Assembly (NCBI GenBank): GCA_021234155.1
Contig: JAJEKV010000025.1
Location: forward strand, 18,775,558-18,839,557
Length of the DNA stretch: 64,000 nucleotides
Reading direction: 5' to 3'
Source: Isoetes taiwanensis
Lineage: Eukaryota > Streptophyta > Lycopodiopsida > Isoetales > Isoetaceae
Below, one piece after another: positions 10,462 to 22,370 of the stretch (the first letter of the stretch is position 1; the number at the start of each line of letters is the position of its first letter). The position numbers and the translations under genes are program-made. Below the pieces are notes generated by a model. The model did not search any database and was not told the DNA's origin. It worked only from the letters and a program-made list of their open reading frames with translations.

Positions 10462-11983
10462 TCATTTGCCAAAGTATTTTTGGGCTGATGCAATTGCTGC
10501 AGCAGTTCATGTGCAAAACAGATTGACCACAGTTAATGAGATGACTCCAGAAGAAGCATGGTCTAGAGAGAGACCGGATGTTTCTCATTTGCGCACCTTT
10601 GGATGTACCGCTTATGTACATGTTCCTGAGCATTTGCGCAGAAAATTTGATGCCCGTAGCACCAAATGCACTTTCATTGGCTATGCACCTAATCATAAAG
10701 CATACTTGTTGTGGGATCAAGAGCGGAGAAAGGTATACACCAGCTCAGAAATAGTTTTTGATGAGTCAAATTCTATGTGTATTGATCCACTTGCAGATGG
10801 AAACTTCATTCAAGACAAATATCTTGTTCTTGATGATCCTCCACTCGTTGAGCTTCAAGATTTGAGGCTGGACCAGTAGCAAGATGTGCCTTTGCCAGTA
10901 GATGTGCAACAACCCATCAATGATGATCCACCTCATAATCAAGTTCTTCCTGATCCTCGGCTCATTGGAATGCCCCCTCCTCCTGATCAACCGTTGTCAC
11001 CTTGGAGCAGAACACCTTCTCGTAAAGTTCTTGAAAATGCTGAACTTAGTTTGGTTGAATGGTGTTGCTTGGCAGTGCAAGGTGAACCAGCAAGCATTGA
11101 GGAAGCATGGTCTTCCTCTGAAGCTCCACATTGGAAATGGGCAGCTGAGGTAGAGCTCGCATCCATGGATGCAAACCAGGTATGGGAACTTGCTGATTTG
11201 CCCATTGGGCGCAAAGCAGTGGATTGCAAATGGCTATTCACGAAAAAGTACAAGGCTGATGGCAGCCTTGACAAGTATAAAGCTAGGCTAGTTGCTCGAG
11301 GTTTCAGCCAAGTCAAAGGTCTTGATTATGATGAGACATTTTCACCGGTCATGAGAATGAATAGCTTGCGTGTTTTGCTTGCCTTAGGAGCCAAATTGGA
11401 TTGGGAAATTCATCAAATGGATGTGGATATGGCATTTCTGAATGGAGATCTTCTTGCAGACATCTATATGCTGCAACCTCCATGCTTTGAAGTATCCGGC
11501 CAGGAAAACAAGGTATATAAACTCCGGAAGGCTATTTATGGCTTAAAGCAGGCGTCTCGGGTTTGGTACAAGAAGTTTGATGATGCACTTAAGCATGAAG
11601 GATTTCAAGTTGCTACAATAGATTCTAATGTCTACATCAAGTGCATGGGAGGTATGTATTTGATTTTAGTGCTATATGTGGATGATATGCTTGCAATGGG
11701 CAGCAATCTTCTTGATGTTCAAGCACTTAAATCTCAACTAGCTAGCAGGTTTAAGATGAAAGATTTGGCTGCAGCTAGCTCTTTCTTGGGTATGCAGATA
11801 CATCGTGATAGGAAGAAGAGACTAATTCATATCAGCCAACCGTGGTATGCTGAATTTCTGCTTGAACAATTTCGCATGGCAGATTGTAAGCCTGTTTCCA
11901 CGCCAATGGAAGCTGGCCTCAAATTGTTTGTGATAATGCGTAGTCATCTTCTTTACCATATAGGCAGCTTGTTGGGAGTTTGA
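10462..11983 (+). pseudogene. Copia integrase C-terminus and reverse transcriptase
   Basis: The frame resumes in phase after the MITE with LPKYFWADAIAAAVHVQNR and the integrase C-terminal region (LRTFGCTAYVHVP, FIGYAPNHKAYLLWD). A TAG at 10877-10879 interrupts it. The same frame then encodes reverse transcriptase: WKWAAEVELASMDANQVWEL, FTKKYKADGSLDKYKARLVA, QMDVDMAFLNGDL and the catalytic YVDDML box near 11680. It ends with FLGMQIHRDRKKRLIHIS before losing frame near 11940. Synthesises element cDNA from RNA in the virus-like particle. Confidence 0.9.
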
Positions 11984-12024
11984 TGTATCTCATGACCATA
12001 ACATGACCTGATCTTTGTTAAGCT

Positions 12025-12621
12025 GTGATTGCATTGAGTCAGTTTAACCACTGTTATGAGTTAAAGCATTGGCAGCTAGCAAAGCGTGTTCTTCGCTATT
12101 TGCAAGGAACAAAAGAGTATGGAATCTGTTATTGTGATAACGGATCAGCAAGTCTTCATGCATTTACTGATGCAAGTTGGGGCAACAACAGGGATTCTCA
12201 TTCCACTACAGGTAGCACATGCATGTTTTATGGAGGTGCAGTAGGCTGGATAAGCAAAAAGCAATCTGTTGTAGCCCGATCTTCGGCAGAGGCAGAATAC
12301 ATTGCCTTGTCTACTGGAGTTGCAGATCTTATTTGGTATGACCACTTGCTTAATGATGTTGGTATTTCTGCGCAGCAACCTATTCATGTTTATGTGGACA
12401 ATCAAAGTTGCATGAAAATGGCAGAGCGACCAGGACATCATCCTCGGACAAAGCACATTCCAATTCATTATCATTATGTCCGTGATCTGGTGGAGAAAGC
12501 AATCATTTCATTAATATATTCGCCAACTGGTGCAATGGTTGCAGATATCTTTACTAAGCCACTGGGCACACAAAAGTTTGTACAATTTAGATCAGCACTT
12601 GGTGTTATACCATTGCAGTAG
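12025..12621 (+). pseudogene. Copia RNase H
   Basis: In a different frame from the reverse transcriptase because of an indel near 11940-12010. It contains the copia RNase H signatures HWQLAKRVLRYLQGTKEYGI, LHAFTDASWG (catalytic Asp), SSAEAEYIALS (catalytic Glu) and VYVDNQS, and the terminal phrase ADIFTKPLG. The protein ends 28 bases before the 3' LTR. Confidence 0.9.
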
Positions 12622-12640
12622 CTTCAGATTATCCAGCTTG

Positions 12641-12649
12641 AAAGGGGAG
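12641..12649 (+). promoter_or_regulatory. Copia polypurine tract
   Basis: AAAGGGGAG lies directly before the 3' LTR, where plus-strand cDNA synthesis is primed. Confidence 0.9.
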
Positions 12650-12910
12650 TGTTAGAATTCAAGTTGTACATTAGAGTACATTAGATACATTGATGTACAT
12701 TAGAGTACATCTCTGGCCTTTGGCCTTCTGTTTCCGGCTGTTGGCCTTTCAGTGCCATTCATTCCATGTATTTATAGATTACATGTAATACAGAGAACAT
12801 TCAGATTGTTCCTATTCTATTCCTATTGTGTCTCTTCCATTCTTGCTTCCGCTTTGGCTCACTCTGTGCTGCAGGTTTGTATCAGTCCATAGCTGATACG
12901 TTTTCCAACA
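12650..12910 (+). repeat. Copia 3' LTR (261 bp)
   Basis: Matches 7730-8000 apart from six transitions and the absence of one 10-bp GTACATTAGA-type unit. It ends CCAACA, followed by TTTTT. Confidence 0.95.
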
Positions 12911-12915
12911 TTTTT

Positions 12916-13262
12916 ATCTATATAATAATGAACCTAATGCTCTAATAAGTCTTAATTAAAGTTAGAATACGTACCATATATCATAAGTATGTGAAAGTAT
13001 GTGCAAGTGTAATACGAGCTAAAACACTTCAACTTCTCCTCCATCATGGTGTTTGCAAATGTGCAGCCTCAAAATGTAGATGTTGTATGCTTTAAAGCAT
13101 GCATGCTAACATGATAACGTCATTGTGATATATCCAATAACACTATAGGTGTAGTAGGGTGGTGTTACTAAGAGTACTGCCCATCTTTTAGTTCATTAGG
13201 GAAACTTATGATGCAAGAACTCTTACAACTAAATTCATGTTCCTCTTTGTTCATATGCTTAC
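12916..13262. other. Intergenic, nothing recognised
   Basis: AT-rich DNA between the copia element and the first copy of the LTR-like repeat family. No coding or structural signal was seen. Confidence 0.4.
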
Positions 13263-13870
13263 CTTGGGTTTTTTTAGGGAACGAGTTCCTGCAGAACAGG
13301 GAATGAAGGCTTCTTGAGCAAATTCCCAAACATCTCCTTACGTACTTCCATGAAATCGTCGTCATTATCATAATTTACTTCGATTTTAGGGCGTTTAGGT
13401 CTTGCAAGAATAGCCTCTGCTTCTATTTCTACTTCTGCTTCTGCTTCTGCCTTTGCTTCTAATTCGTCTTCGCTACGAGCATAAATAGGGTCAAGCTTTT
13501 TAACAGGCAATATTTCCTTTACAACTCTAGTGTTGCGTCTCTTATATATCGTAAAATACATATTTTATACGGCCACATCATTAGTACATGTCGAATAGGG
13601 CAACCCATACACTGAAGCCAAAGCAATTATTTTGAATGGCAAATTCTATGTACTTGGAGAGGAGTAGAGTTGGGCGAAGAAGATGTTGCTTTTCAATTTG
13701 TGATAAAGCTCTTCAATCTGGAGTTGAGCGAAGAAGCTGTAGTTGCTTTCATGCCCTGATATAGGCAGATCCATCATTTCACCCCTTGCACTAGCCAGTT
13801 CTTGTGTAGTCTCAAACAACTTCCTACTCAAACTTCCACATTGTTTTTCTTAGTCTTTCCTCTTTAGATT
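13263..13870 (-). repeat. Repeat family R, copy A1, with unknown two-exon ORF remnant
   Basis: Minus-strand 13561-13274 encodes a 95-residue acidic protein starting MYFTIYKRRNTRVVKEILPV. A glutamate/alanine run (EAEAEAEVEIEAEA) and KPKIEV-like and FMEVRKEMFGNLLKKPSF phrases follow. A GTAAGC donor-like site lies just after it. A second piece at 13831-13646 (LFETTQELASARGEMMDLPI, ELYHKLKSNIFFAQL) looks like another exon. The same protein recurs at 13885-14130, 16640-16930 and 61910-62197, so it is a repeat, not a single-copy gene. I do not recognise the protein. Confidence 0.6.
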
Positions 13871-13884
13871 CCTATTCCTACTCT

Positions 13885-15005
13885 TTGTTCATATGCTTAC
13901 CTTGGGTTTTTTTTAGGAAACTGGATTCCTGCAGAACAGGAAATGAAGGCTTCTTAAGCAAATTTCCAAACATCTCCTTATGTACTTCCATGAAATCATC
14001 ATCGTTATCATACTACTTCGATTTTAGGGCGTTTAGGTCTTGCAAGGATACCCTCTGCTTCTACTTCTATTTCTGTTTCTGCTTTTGCTTCTAATTCGTC
14101 TTCGCTGCTAGTATAAATAGGCTCAAGCTATTTAGCAGGCAAGATTTCCTTCACAACCCTAAAATACATATTTTATACTGCCACATCATTAGTACATGTC
14201 AAGTAGGGCAACATGTACACTGATACTGAAAATGGTTGTACCATGTGAATATAACCCATATGGCATTTCCGAAAGAGCCAAATGGCCCAATCCAATACTA
14301 GCCCTAAATCTTAGAAGTAAAAAGGGCAAGAAACCTAAAAGTTGCCTCTTTTGGGTTTTAGTGGTCGCCCGTGATTAGAGGAGCATTTGGAGCAATGCCA
14401 GAATTCGGCCTTACAACAGCAACCAAGCTCACATTTGAAGACAATTCCAATATCTTCATCCCTTTGAGCAGCATAGACCCGTTTCAGGCATTGGAGCCAG
14501 CCAAGTATTCATTCTTTACCGATTTTGTGAGTCAATACAACTTCATGGCTGTTTAGGCTGGATTAGCTGTATCTGTCCTTAGTCTTATACAATCTCTAAA
14601 ACCTAGAAATTTGGACTTGTAACCTGACTAACGAACGAACCCTAATCATGTAGATTAAATTAATTAGATTAGATCTGTTATTTCCTTACTTCGATTCATT
14701 CTATTATAGTATAATGGATGATATCTTTGTTTCGCAGTGCTTGGAGAAAGGAGGTAGAGACCTAGAAGCCATGAATAGTATGCTCCTACTAATAAACCTC
14801 ATTAATTATCAAATAAATGTGGCATGTGCATAATAGTCCGCCTGGCATTGGATGGCAGGGCTAGACTGGCTGATGAGAAAAGCTTGTCCAAATGTAGTTG
14901 ATCCCTTGTTGTGTACAGTCTACTGGAGGATCGTTGCGGGTTAGGCCTAACACCTTGCCACTGTGTGCGGGCAAGTTATGGGCTCGATAGCCTCAGTGGG
15001 GTTTA
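13885..15005 (-). repeat. Repeat family R, copy A2
   Basis: A second, more decayed copy of the unknown ORF (13885-14130), then about 870 bp shared with 16930-17750 and, inverted, 61180-61910. The distal part (about 14770-15000) contains a motif family (CTTGCCACTGTGTGCGGGCA, ATGGGCTCGA) that also occurs inside the LTRs of the chromovirus at 32465-32530 and 43870-43935. The unit is therefore probably LTR-derived. The plus-strand frame beginning MIRGAFGAMPEFGL is conserved among copies only because the DNA is. Confidence 0.6.
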
Positions 15006-15009
15006 AGTC

Positions 15010-15208
15010 ATGCCCTAAACAAAGGTGCCAAACGACTATTGCTTTCAATTAATATAAAACCAGAAATTACATGAGGAAGGGGCTTTACAATAATGGAGTC
15101 ATGCTTCAACAGAATGCACATAACATAACAACAACACAAGAAAATTTTCCATTACAGATATGTAATCTGAAGATGTAATTCAAAAGCCAGAAAGGCCCTG
15201 CAAGCATT
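15010..15208. repeat. Dispersed repeat X, left copy
   Basis: About 200 bp matching the reverse complement of 63527-63725 with scattered differences (for example the shared stretch GCATGACTCCATTA...). No coding capacity. It abuts the end of repeat copy A2. Confidence 0.7.
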
Positions 15209-16400
15209 TTCTGTCTGGATTTAGCATCCCTGGGTGCTTTTAAATGTACAAGTAGAGTTGCATGCAGAGTTTTTTTGGCATTTGAGGTTTCTTGCATTTT
15301 CGTGGATGTAAGTATTCTGCTGCAGATGGTTATGGAGAGCTAAATATCTGTGGATGCTTCCTTTTCTTCATTGAAAGCATATTCTGCATCTTCTGGGGCT
15401 AGAGATAGGATTGCATGTAAGGTTCATAAAGAGTTACGTTTCTACTAATGCAGGACATTGCCAAAATAATTGCCAAATTTTCTCCTCCCCATCATCCTCT
15501 TCAAAACCCAACTTTGAGTAGTAGCCATAGCAAGGCTATGATTTAGGCAATGCTTGGAATGGAGCTTGAACCTGATCCAGCTCAGAGAAAATGCTGGATT
15601 TGTTTTCCTGCCCATGTTCAAAAAACTTGTTTCTGGGCCACTGCATTATTGTTAAACCAAAATGGATGATTAAAGAAGAACGTTGAGACATTGTACAATG
15701 TGATGTATTTCAATCTATGTTACAATGTATAACTATATTGATGTCAATCTGTGTTTAAATCTCTGTTTTAATATGATTTGTGGTTCTTGGTTCATTTGAT
15801 ATATGGTTTTAATTTGATCTCATTTGATGTTTAAAAAAGTATGACACTAAAAGAACAATGACTTAAAAAACTATGGTAACCGGATAAACTAGTTGAGTAA
15901 AATTGGAAAACCCAACTTCCATTTTGTGATGTAGGGAGCTGACACGCACGAAAATACATGCCACATAAAAATGGCGACCCTGTTTCTATATTGTATAACA
16001 TAACAAGATGTAAAAACACATCATAAAATAATAAAAGCTCACTAGTACATTATCAGCCATTCCGCACAGACAATCCCTAAGGATATTGATTGAATAAATT
16101 TATGCCCAATATAGCCAGTATAAGCACAATTTCTTTATATATTGACTTGTTATAAGTCTGTATATATCCCAAATTCTAGCTAGTGTCTAGAATAGAGGGT
16201 GATTAGTATAACATAATGATATATAATAACATTAAGATGCGAGACTTGTAAAAAAATTAGATGATTGTATAATGTTCACATATGGATGTAGAATAAAACA
16301 TTGCAATAAAATATAATGTGGTTTGAAATTGAGCGGGCACCCAATTTTAATAAACTTCTTTCACTAAATACTCGAATAGGTAACAGTTAAGTCAAGGGTC
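15209..16400. other. Intergenic, no gene recognised
   Basis: About 1.2 kb, strongly AT-rich, with short frames and no recognisable domain, RNA or repeat end. Confidence 0.4.
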
Positions 16401-17771
16401 AGGTTGCACTTCAGGTGATTGAGCTTCATGTTCTACAATCCGTGGGCGAAGAAGGTTGCTTTTCAATTTGTGATAAAGCTCTTCAATCTGGGGTTGAGCG
16501 AAGAAGTTTTAGTTGCCCTGATATAGACATATACACAAGCCAGTTCTTGTGTAGTCTCAAACAACTTCTTGCTCAAACTTCCACATTGTTCCTCTTTAGA
16601 TTCCTGTTCCTACTCTTTGCTCATATGCTTACCTTGGGTTTTTTTTAGGGAACGAGTTCCTGCAGAACAGGGAATGAAGGCTTCTTGAGCAAATTCCCAA
16701 ACATCTCCTTACGTACTTCCATGAATTGCCGCCGTTATCATAATTTACTTCGATTTTAGGGCGTTTAGGTCTTGCAAGAATAGCCTCTGCTTCTACTTCT
16801 ACTTCTGTTTCTGCTTCTGCTTTTGCTTCTAATTTGTCTTTGCTACTAGCAAAAATAAGCCCAAGCTTTTAGGCAATATTTCCTTTACAACTCTAGTGTT
16901 GCGTGTCTTATATATCGTAAAATACATATTTTATATTGCCACATCATTAGTACATGTCGAGTAGGGCAACCCATACACTGATACTGAAAAGGGTCGTACC
17001 ATGTGAATATAACCCATATGGAAGTTCCTAAAAAGCCAAGTGGCCCCATCGAATACTAGCCATAAATCGTGGAGGCAAAAAGGGCAAGAAACCTAAAATT
17101 TGCCTTTTTTTTGTTTTAGTAGCTGCATGTGATTAGAGGAGCATTTGGAGCAATGCCAGAATTCGGCCTTGCAGTAGCAACTTATCTCGCATTTGAAGAC
17201 GATTCCAATATCTTCATCCCTTTGAACAGCATAGACCTATTTCAGGCATTGGAGCCAGCCAAGTATCCATTCTTTACCAATTTTGTGAGTCAATACAACT
17301 TCATGGCTGTTTTTAAGCTGGATTAGTATCTGTTCTTAGTCTTATATGATCTCTAGAACCTAGAAATTTGAACTTGTAAACTGACTAACGAACGAACCCC
17401 TAATCATGTAGATTAAATTAATTAGATTAGATCTGTTATTTCCGTTATTTCGATTCATTCTATTATAGTATGGTGGACGATATCTCTGTTTCGCAGTGCT
17501 TGAGGAAAGGAGGTAGAGAGACCTAGAAGCCATGAATAGTATGCTCCTACTAATAAACCTCATCAATTCCCAAATAAATGCAGCATGTGCATAATAGCCC
17601 ACCTGGCATTGGATGGCGGCGCTAGACTGGCTAATGAGGAAAGCTCGTCCCACTGCAGTTGATTCCTTGGCGTGTAGAGTCTACTGGGGGATCGTTGCGG
17701 GTTAGGCCTAACACACCTTGCCACTGTGTGCGGGCAAGTTATGGGCTCGACACCTCCTAGGTGGTGCAATG
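16401..17771 (-). repeat. Repeat family R, copy B
   Basis: Collinear with copy A: exon-like 16440-16600, the Glu/Ala-rich ORF remnant (minus, about 16930-16640, with frameshifts), the MIRGAFG-type segment at 17129-17326, and the CTTGCCACTGTGTGCGGGCA block at about 17718-17737. It is directly joined to the start of the outer gypsy LTR at 17772. The same junction recurs inverted at 61172/61175. Confidence 0.6.
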
Positions 17772-19689
17772 TGTTGCCATGCTATGGCAGCATAGAAGAG
17801 CAAGATACATATTGATTTACTCATGCCTGCATGTTGATTTGAGCACAGATACACAAACACCATTTGATTTGAAGAGAACACACCCCTAGAGATCATGAAG
17901 TGGACACTTGAAGACCAAGATGAAGACATTCATGAAAGATCTCACAAGTATGCTAGAAAAGGTGATTCAAACAAAGCAACTTTGAAGTTTGGAAGACCCC
18001 TTGAGTGTTCTTGGTATGTGGAATTTCCATTGAGTTCTTGGCATGACTATTTCATATGATCCATAACTCAAGCCTCCATCATGCAAAAGTTCCCACATGA
18101 CTCCAAATTCCATGCCTGGCCTTCATTTCCTATAGCAATTTGGCTTAAGGAATTATTTCTAATCAAAACATCTCTTTCATACACCATTCACACCTTACAC
18201 ACCCACCATACCACCTCCATCTTGTAAAATAAAAAAAAATCCACTCAATTTGGCCATCTCCATGGTCTAAGGTCAAATTCTCTCACTAGAAGTCAAAATG
18301 GAGAGAGAAAGTGCAAAATTCCTAAGGGAAGCAACAAAAGTTAAAGAATTGCCTAGAATGTGCAATTTATATGCACTAGCATCACATTGACCGATGACAC
18401 CACTTGAAAATTGCCAAGTCATCCTACACATCATCACCATTGCCATGTCACACCACACACATGCCACCCCCATTGAAAAGTCCATTTTCTTCAAGATTCT
18501 TCAAAATAAGTTGTTTAGATCATAAAGGGGACATGTTGTCTTGCCACATCATCACCAACACTTCCACATCACCACCCGCGTGTCATACTCATCACCTCCA
18601 CCTCATCATATGTTTTGACTAGAAAAAATATACCTTGCCAACTTGTTTGACACCTCATTACCTCTCGTTGCCATGTCATCATCATCTTGCCAACTCACAT
18701 TGCCTATTTGCCACCTCACCATTTCCACACCCCTTTTAAGCCAAAGATGATTTTGCAAAAACGATTCCTGCATGGTATAAAGCATCAAAAAAGATTCTTT
18801 TTGCAAAAAAGAATTTTCAAAAAAGGGTTCATTTAGACCTTCATTTTGGGTTTCTTGGGAACCGTGCCCGACTCTATGAACTAAAAACAAATTCCTCCCC
18901 CTAGCCTAGATTCCCCCGTCCAATCACCCCCCCGCCACGTGGTACACCCGGGCGTGTGGGGCGGTAACGGACCAAATCCCATGTGGGCATAACACGTCAG
19001 TTTAATAATACTGACTGTGCCAGCCTATATATACCCGAGCTGCCTTTTTTATTTTTGCCTGTGGGATATATCGAGCATTCTCTCAAGAACCCTAAAATCT
19101 CAGTCACGCCAAGATCCAGAAATTTGACCTGAACTAACCATTCAATCATGATGAAACAGCCTCGGATCAACCCACATTACACCAAGAACTCAGTTATCAA
19201 ACAAAAAAGACAAGAATCTGGCCCGGATTTGCCAAGAACAGGCCGGAACAAGGGGTTTTTTAAAAGGGGGAACACTACACAGAGTGTTCGAAGGCTTTTG
19301 GGCGAGATACTGATCGAGATTCTTTGAAGAAAGACCGGTTTTGATGACTCAAGCTTGAATCTGCCTTCCAAGTGCCATATTATCCATGAATTTCTGATAT
19401 TTTCATTGAATTACCTGATTTAAATTTTGATTTGAGCCTGTGCCCAAGACATAAAGCTTGGGTTTCCCTTTGACTGCTGTGTGAATCTTGAATGAATGAA
19501 AATTTGACCATTGGAAAAATACTTGTGAATAATTTTCTTTTGGCATTGTGAAAAACATGATAGTAGATCTCTGCACTTAGGCACGAGGAAATTGCAGTAA
19601 AAGTTGCACATAGGCATATGTATAATAGATGAATGATGATCAAAATGCTTGCATATTCTTATGACAAGAACTTTTGCTTGCATAATTAG
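17772..19689 (+). repeat. Outer gypsy left LTR (right boundary uncertain)
   Basis: Begins TGTTGCCATGCTATGGCAGC and matches 59627-60889. The right copy lacks about 220 bp (about 17966-18187) and about 407 bp (about 18957-19363). Similarity ends at 19689, because the right copy stops there, so the true LTR end may be further right. It contains a TATA box. Confidence 0.75.
19026..19033 (+). promoter_or_regulatory. TATA box of outer gypsy LTR
   Basis: TATATATA in the context CAGCCTATATATACCCGAGC, after a GC-rich stretch. It is the likely RNA start region of the element. The corresponding part of the right LTR is deleted. Confidence 0.6.
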
Positions 19690-20304
19690 GTCGGAAATTT
19701 GCACATTCTAGTCTTTGATTGCATTTTTACTGGGTAGGTTGCATCCTTTCACTTGCAAAGCATAGATAGCACTAGAATTTATTAGAGAAACAAAAAAAAA
19801 AAAAAGCCTTTAATGATCGATTAGCCCAAGTTTAACTTGCTGTTTACAGTCTGTGACAGTCTGTTAGACCTAAATCTAAGTTTCCAGTATAAATTGCACC
19901 TATCTTTGCAAAGAGTGTACTTGACTGATGTGTGCAAGCATATAAAAAGAAGATCAAAGCATCAAAACACAAAAAAGATCTATCTTTTGGGATTTACATA
20001 AAATCACTCTCTGCCAGGGATATTGACCAACTTTTGACCCAGTCTGAAACACAAATTTGAATGATCTGCACTAATCATAAGACAACTGACTTTATATCTA
20101 GTGTTCTTCAATATCTTGAACAGCTTTGACATCAAAAATCACGAGCAAATCCTTGACTGTTTGCATATAGCATTATCTTTTGTGAGGCAGACTTTTTTCT
20201 GATTTGGGAATGTGATTGAAATAGTTGTTTGAACTTTTTTTCCTTGGAATTTTCTCACATAGAGTGGTTGCCTTAAGCAACCTGGAGGTTCTAAACCACT
20301 GAGG
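19690..20304 (+). other. Outer gypsy LTR end or leader region
   Basis: Non-coding stretch between the visible LTR similarity and gag. It should contain the LTR end and the primer-binding site, but no initiator-Met-type site (TGGTATCAGAGC) is present and no other tRNA match was recognised. Confidence 0.4.
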
Positions 20305-21548
20305 TTGAAGGTCTTGCCAGGAACACCTTCAACATTTTGGAGGTTCTACCGAGATCATTTCCTGGAATTTGAACTCATGGCTCCCGGGAGAAACAATGAA
20401 ACATCTGAGCATGCTGAAGCACAGGAAAACCATGAAGCCTCTGCTGCAGTACCAGGAGTAAGCATACAAGCAAATACAGGTATGCCTTGCCACTACTTTG
20501 AGCTGAACATGCCAATTCCTGCTCCCACTTTTGATCCAAGCATGATGCCAACAATTTTCTGAAAACTTTTGAGGAGTACGATCAGGAATATGGACACAAG
20601 AAAGGTTGTAAGTTTTCTGAGTTTAAGAAGTGTTTCAAAAATGATGAAGTTAGTGCTTGGTTGGAATATGTTATGAATCTAGGAGCTAACTCATGGGATG
20701 AAATAGTCAAGAAATTCTTGGCAAGATTTGGCAAGCTGCTAGATCCTCAAGATTTGATTTTTGAATTGCAAACCTTTCATATTAAACATGGAGAGAGTGT
20801 GCATCAATATGTGGAAAGATTCAATCTTTACCTTGTTAAATGTCAAATCAATCAGGTTCTTAACCACACCTTACATCTTGCAGATTCATTTATCAGACCA
20901 AGAATACACAGGAAGATGCTCAAGATTCAGAAACAAGAAGGATTTGACACAATACGTAAGGCTTTTACAAAAGCTACTGAGATTATAGATATGATTTCCT
21001 ATTTTCTTGATGATGTGCACTCATCTCATGATCCTTTCTTTCCAGATTATGAGCAGGAATACATGGGACCAGGACCTTTACCAGTCTATGCTGTTCAAAA
21101 AGAAAAGAAGAAATAAAAAATGGAGGATGCAGAAGGTCTTGCGGCTGATGTGAGAGCCGAGATAACTAAAGTGTCTAAGGCTCTGGTCGAGGTGACCAAA
21201 CAACTTCAAGAAATGAAAAGCTCCAGACCTGAGAAGAGAATATATCCTCCATGTGCTCATTACTCGAGAAACACTCACTCATCAGACTATTGTTGGTATA
21301 GGCCTTGCACAAAGTGTGGTAAAAGAGGACATTTTGGTAAGGAATGCCCTGTTTGTGCTTTTTGCAAAGCAGTAGGTCATTATGAAGATAGGTGCAGTGT
21401 GAAAGAATATTTTGCTAGACAAGAGAAGTCTAAAGCCAATGAACAAAGTGCCTCTGTCAGATTTGTGCAGGAAATTGAAGAGCAAGAGGAAATCATGGCT
21501 GTTCATACTAGAGGAATGAACAATGCAAAGGACAAAGAGCAAGTATAA
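20305..21548 (+). pseudogene. Outer gypsy gag
   Basis: Three frame segments. 20305-20562 is an N-terminal region. About 20570-21113 is the retrotransposon gag core, with VSAWLEYVMNLGANSWDEIV, KKFLARFGKLL and HIKHGESVHQYVERFNLYL. 21120-21548 has a coiled helix and then two zinc knuckles, CTKCGKRGHFGKEC and CAFCKAVGHYEDRC, both C-X2-C-X4-H-X4-C. Indels near 20565 and a stop at 21114-21116 break it. The product is the capsid/nucleocapsid precursor. Confidence 0.85.
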
Positions 21549-22370
21549 GTCAATGAGGAAGTCAATGCTGTGAGACACAAAGAAATTGAGTAAAATCTGT
21601 TTGTACCTCCTCCCCCTTGTCAGAAATACTTAAAAAAGGATAAAGAGAGTGAGGATTTTGAATATTTTCTTGAGAACTCAAAAATTAGTGTTGATTTGCT
21701 AACCCTGCTAAAAATAGCTCCATCCTACAGAATAAGGCTACTATCAAAGATTGTTATGCCTTTCTTGAAAGAAGTGTTACATGCTGTTGCGGGGAAAGAT
21801 ATCTATTCTTTCTTGGATGGTTTCTCAAGTTTTAATCAAATAAGCATTAAAGAAGAAGATCAGCCAAAGACTTCTTTCATCACACTATGGGGAACATTTG
21901 CAATGAGGAGAATGCTTTTTGGATTGATGAATGCATCAGCAACCTTCCAAAGAGCCATGGACACTATCTTCAAGGATATGCCTCCAACAACATTTCATGT
22001 TTTCTTGGATGATCTTTGCTTGGGTACTTCTTGTAAAGACCACTTTGATTGTCTCACAAAATTATTTGCTTTATGCAGAAAAGGAGGTGTTAGACTAAAT
22101 CCAAAGAAGTGTGTCTTTTTATGCCCAAAAGGAGACTTGCTGGGACATGAAGTATCCACAAAAGGTATTCAGGTTGCAGAGAACAAAATAGAGGCTTTGA
22201 AGAAACTTGCTCCTCCTAAAACACTTAAACAGGTGAAAAGCTTCTTGGGAATGACTAGTTTTTTGAGAATGTATGTTCCTCATTTTTCTCACACCATAAG
22301 TCCAATTTCTAACCTCACAAAGGTTGGAAAATTCTCAAAGAATGAGAGCAAGCATATTTTGGTTGACTAG
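21549..22370 (+). pseudogene. Outer gypsy reverse transcriptase (N-terminal half missing)
   Basis: After gag, a decayed linker (21549-21695) leads directly to AGKDIYSFLDGFSSFNQISI, the middle of reverse transcriptase. Protease and the fingers region are absent, evidently by deletion. The palm follows: TFAMRRMLFGLMNASATFQR, then FLDDLCLGT in place of the usual YVDD or FVDD box, then LNPKKCVFLCPKGDLLGHEV and LKQVKSFLGMTSFLRMYVPH. The frame ends with a TAG at 22368. Confidence 0.85.

Larger units (their letters stand above)
7730..12910 (+). mobile_element. Complete but inactive Ty1/copia LTR retrotransposon
   Basis: Both LTRs begin TGTTAGAATTC and end TTTTCCAACA. The element is flanked by TTTTT at 7725-7729 and 12911-12915, a 5-bp target duplication (low complexity, so modest evidence). 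The domain order GAG, protease, integrase, reverse transcriptase, RNase H defines Ty1/copia. The coding region carries at least one gag frameshift, a 460-bp MITE insertion in integrase, an in-frame TAG at 10877-10879 and a frameshift near 11940. The LTRs differ by six substitutions, all transitions, and one 10-bp repeat unit, so the insertion is fairly recent. Confidence 0.95.

Noticed and set aside
14371-14556. MIRGAFGAMPEFGL frame (also at 17129 and 61707) as a gene
   Set aside because: It lies within the LTR-like repeat R and is conserved only as repeat DNA; no domain, and it has different ends in each copy.
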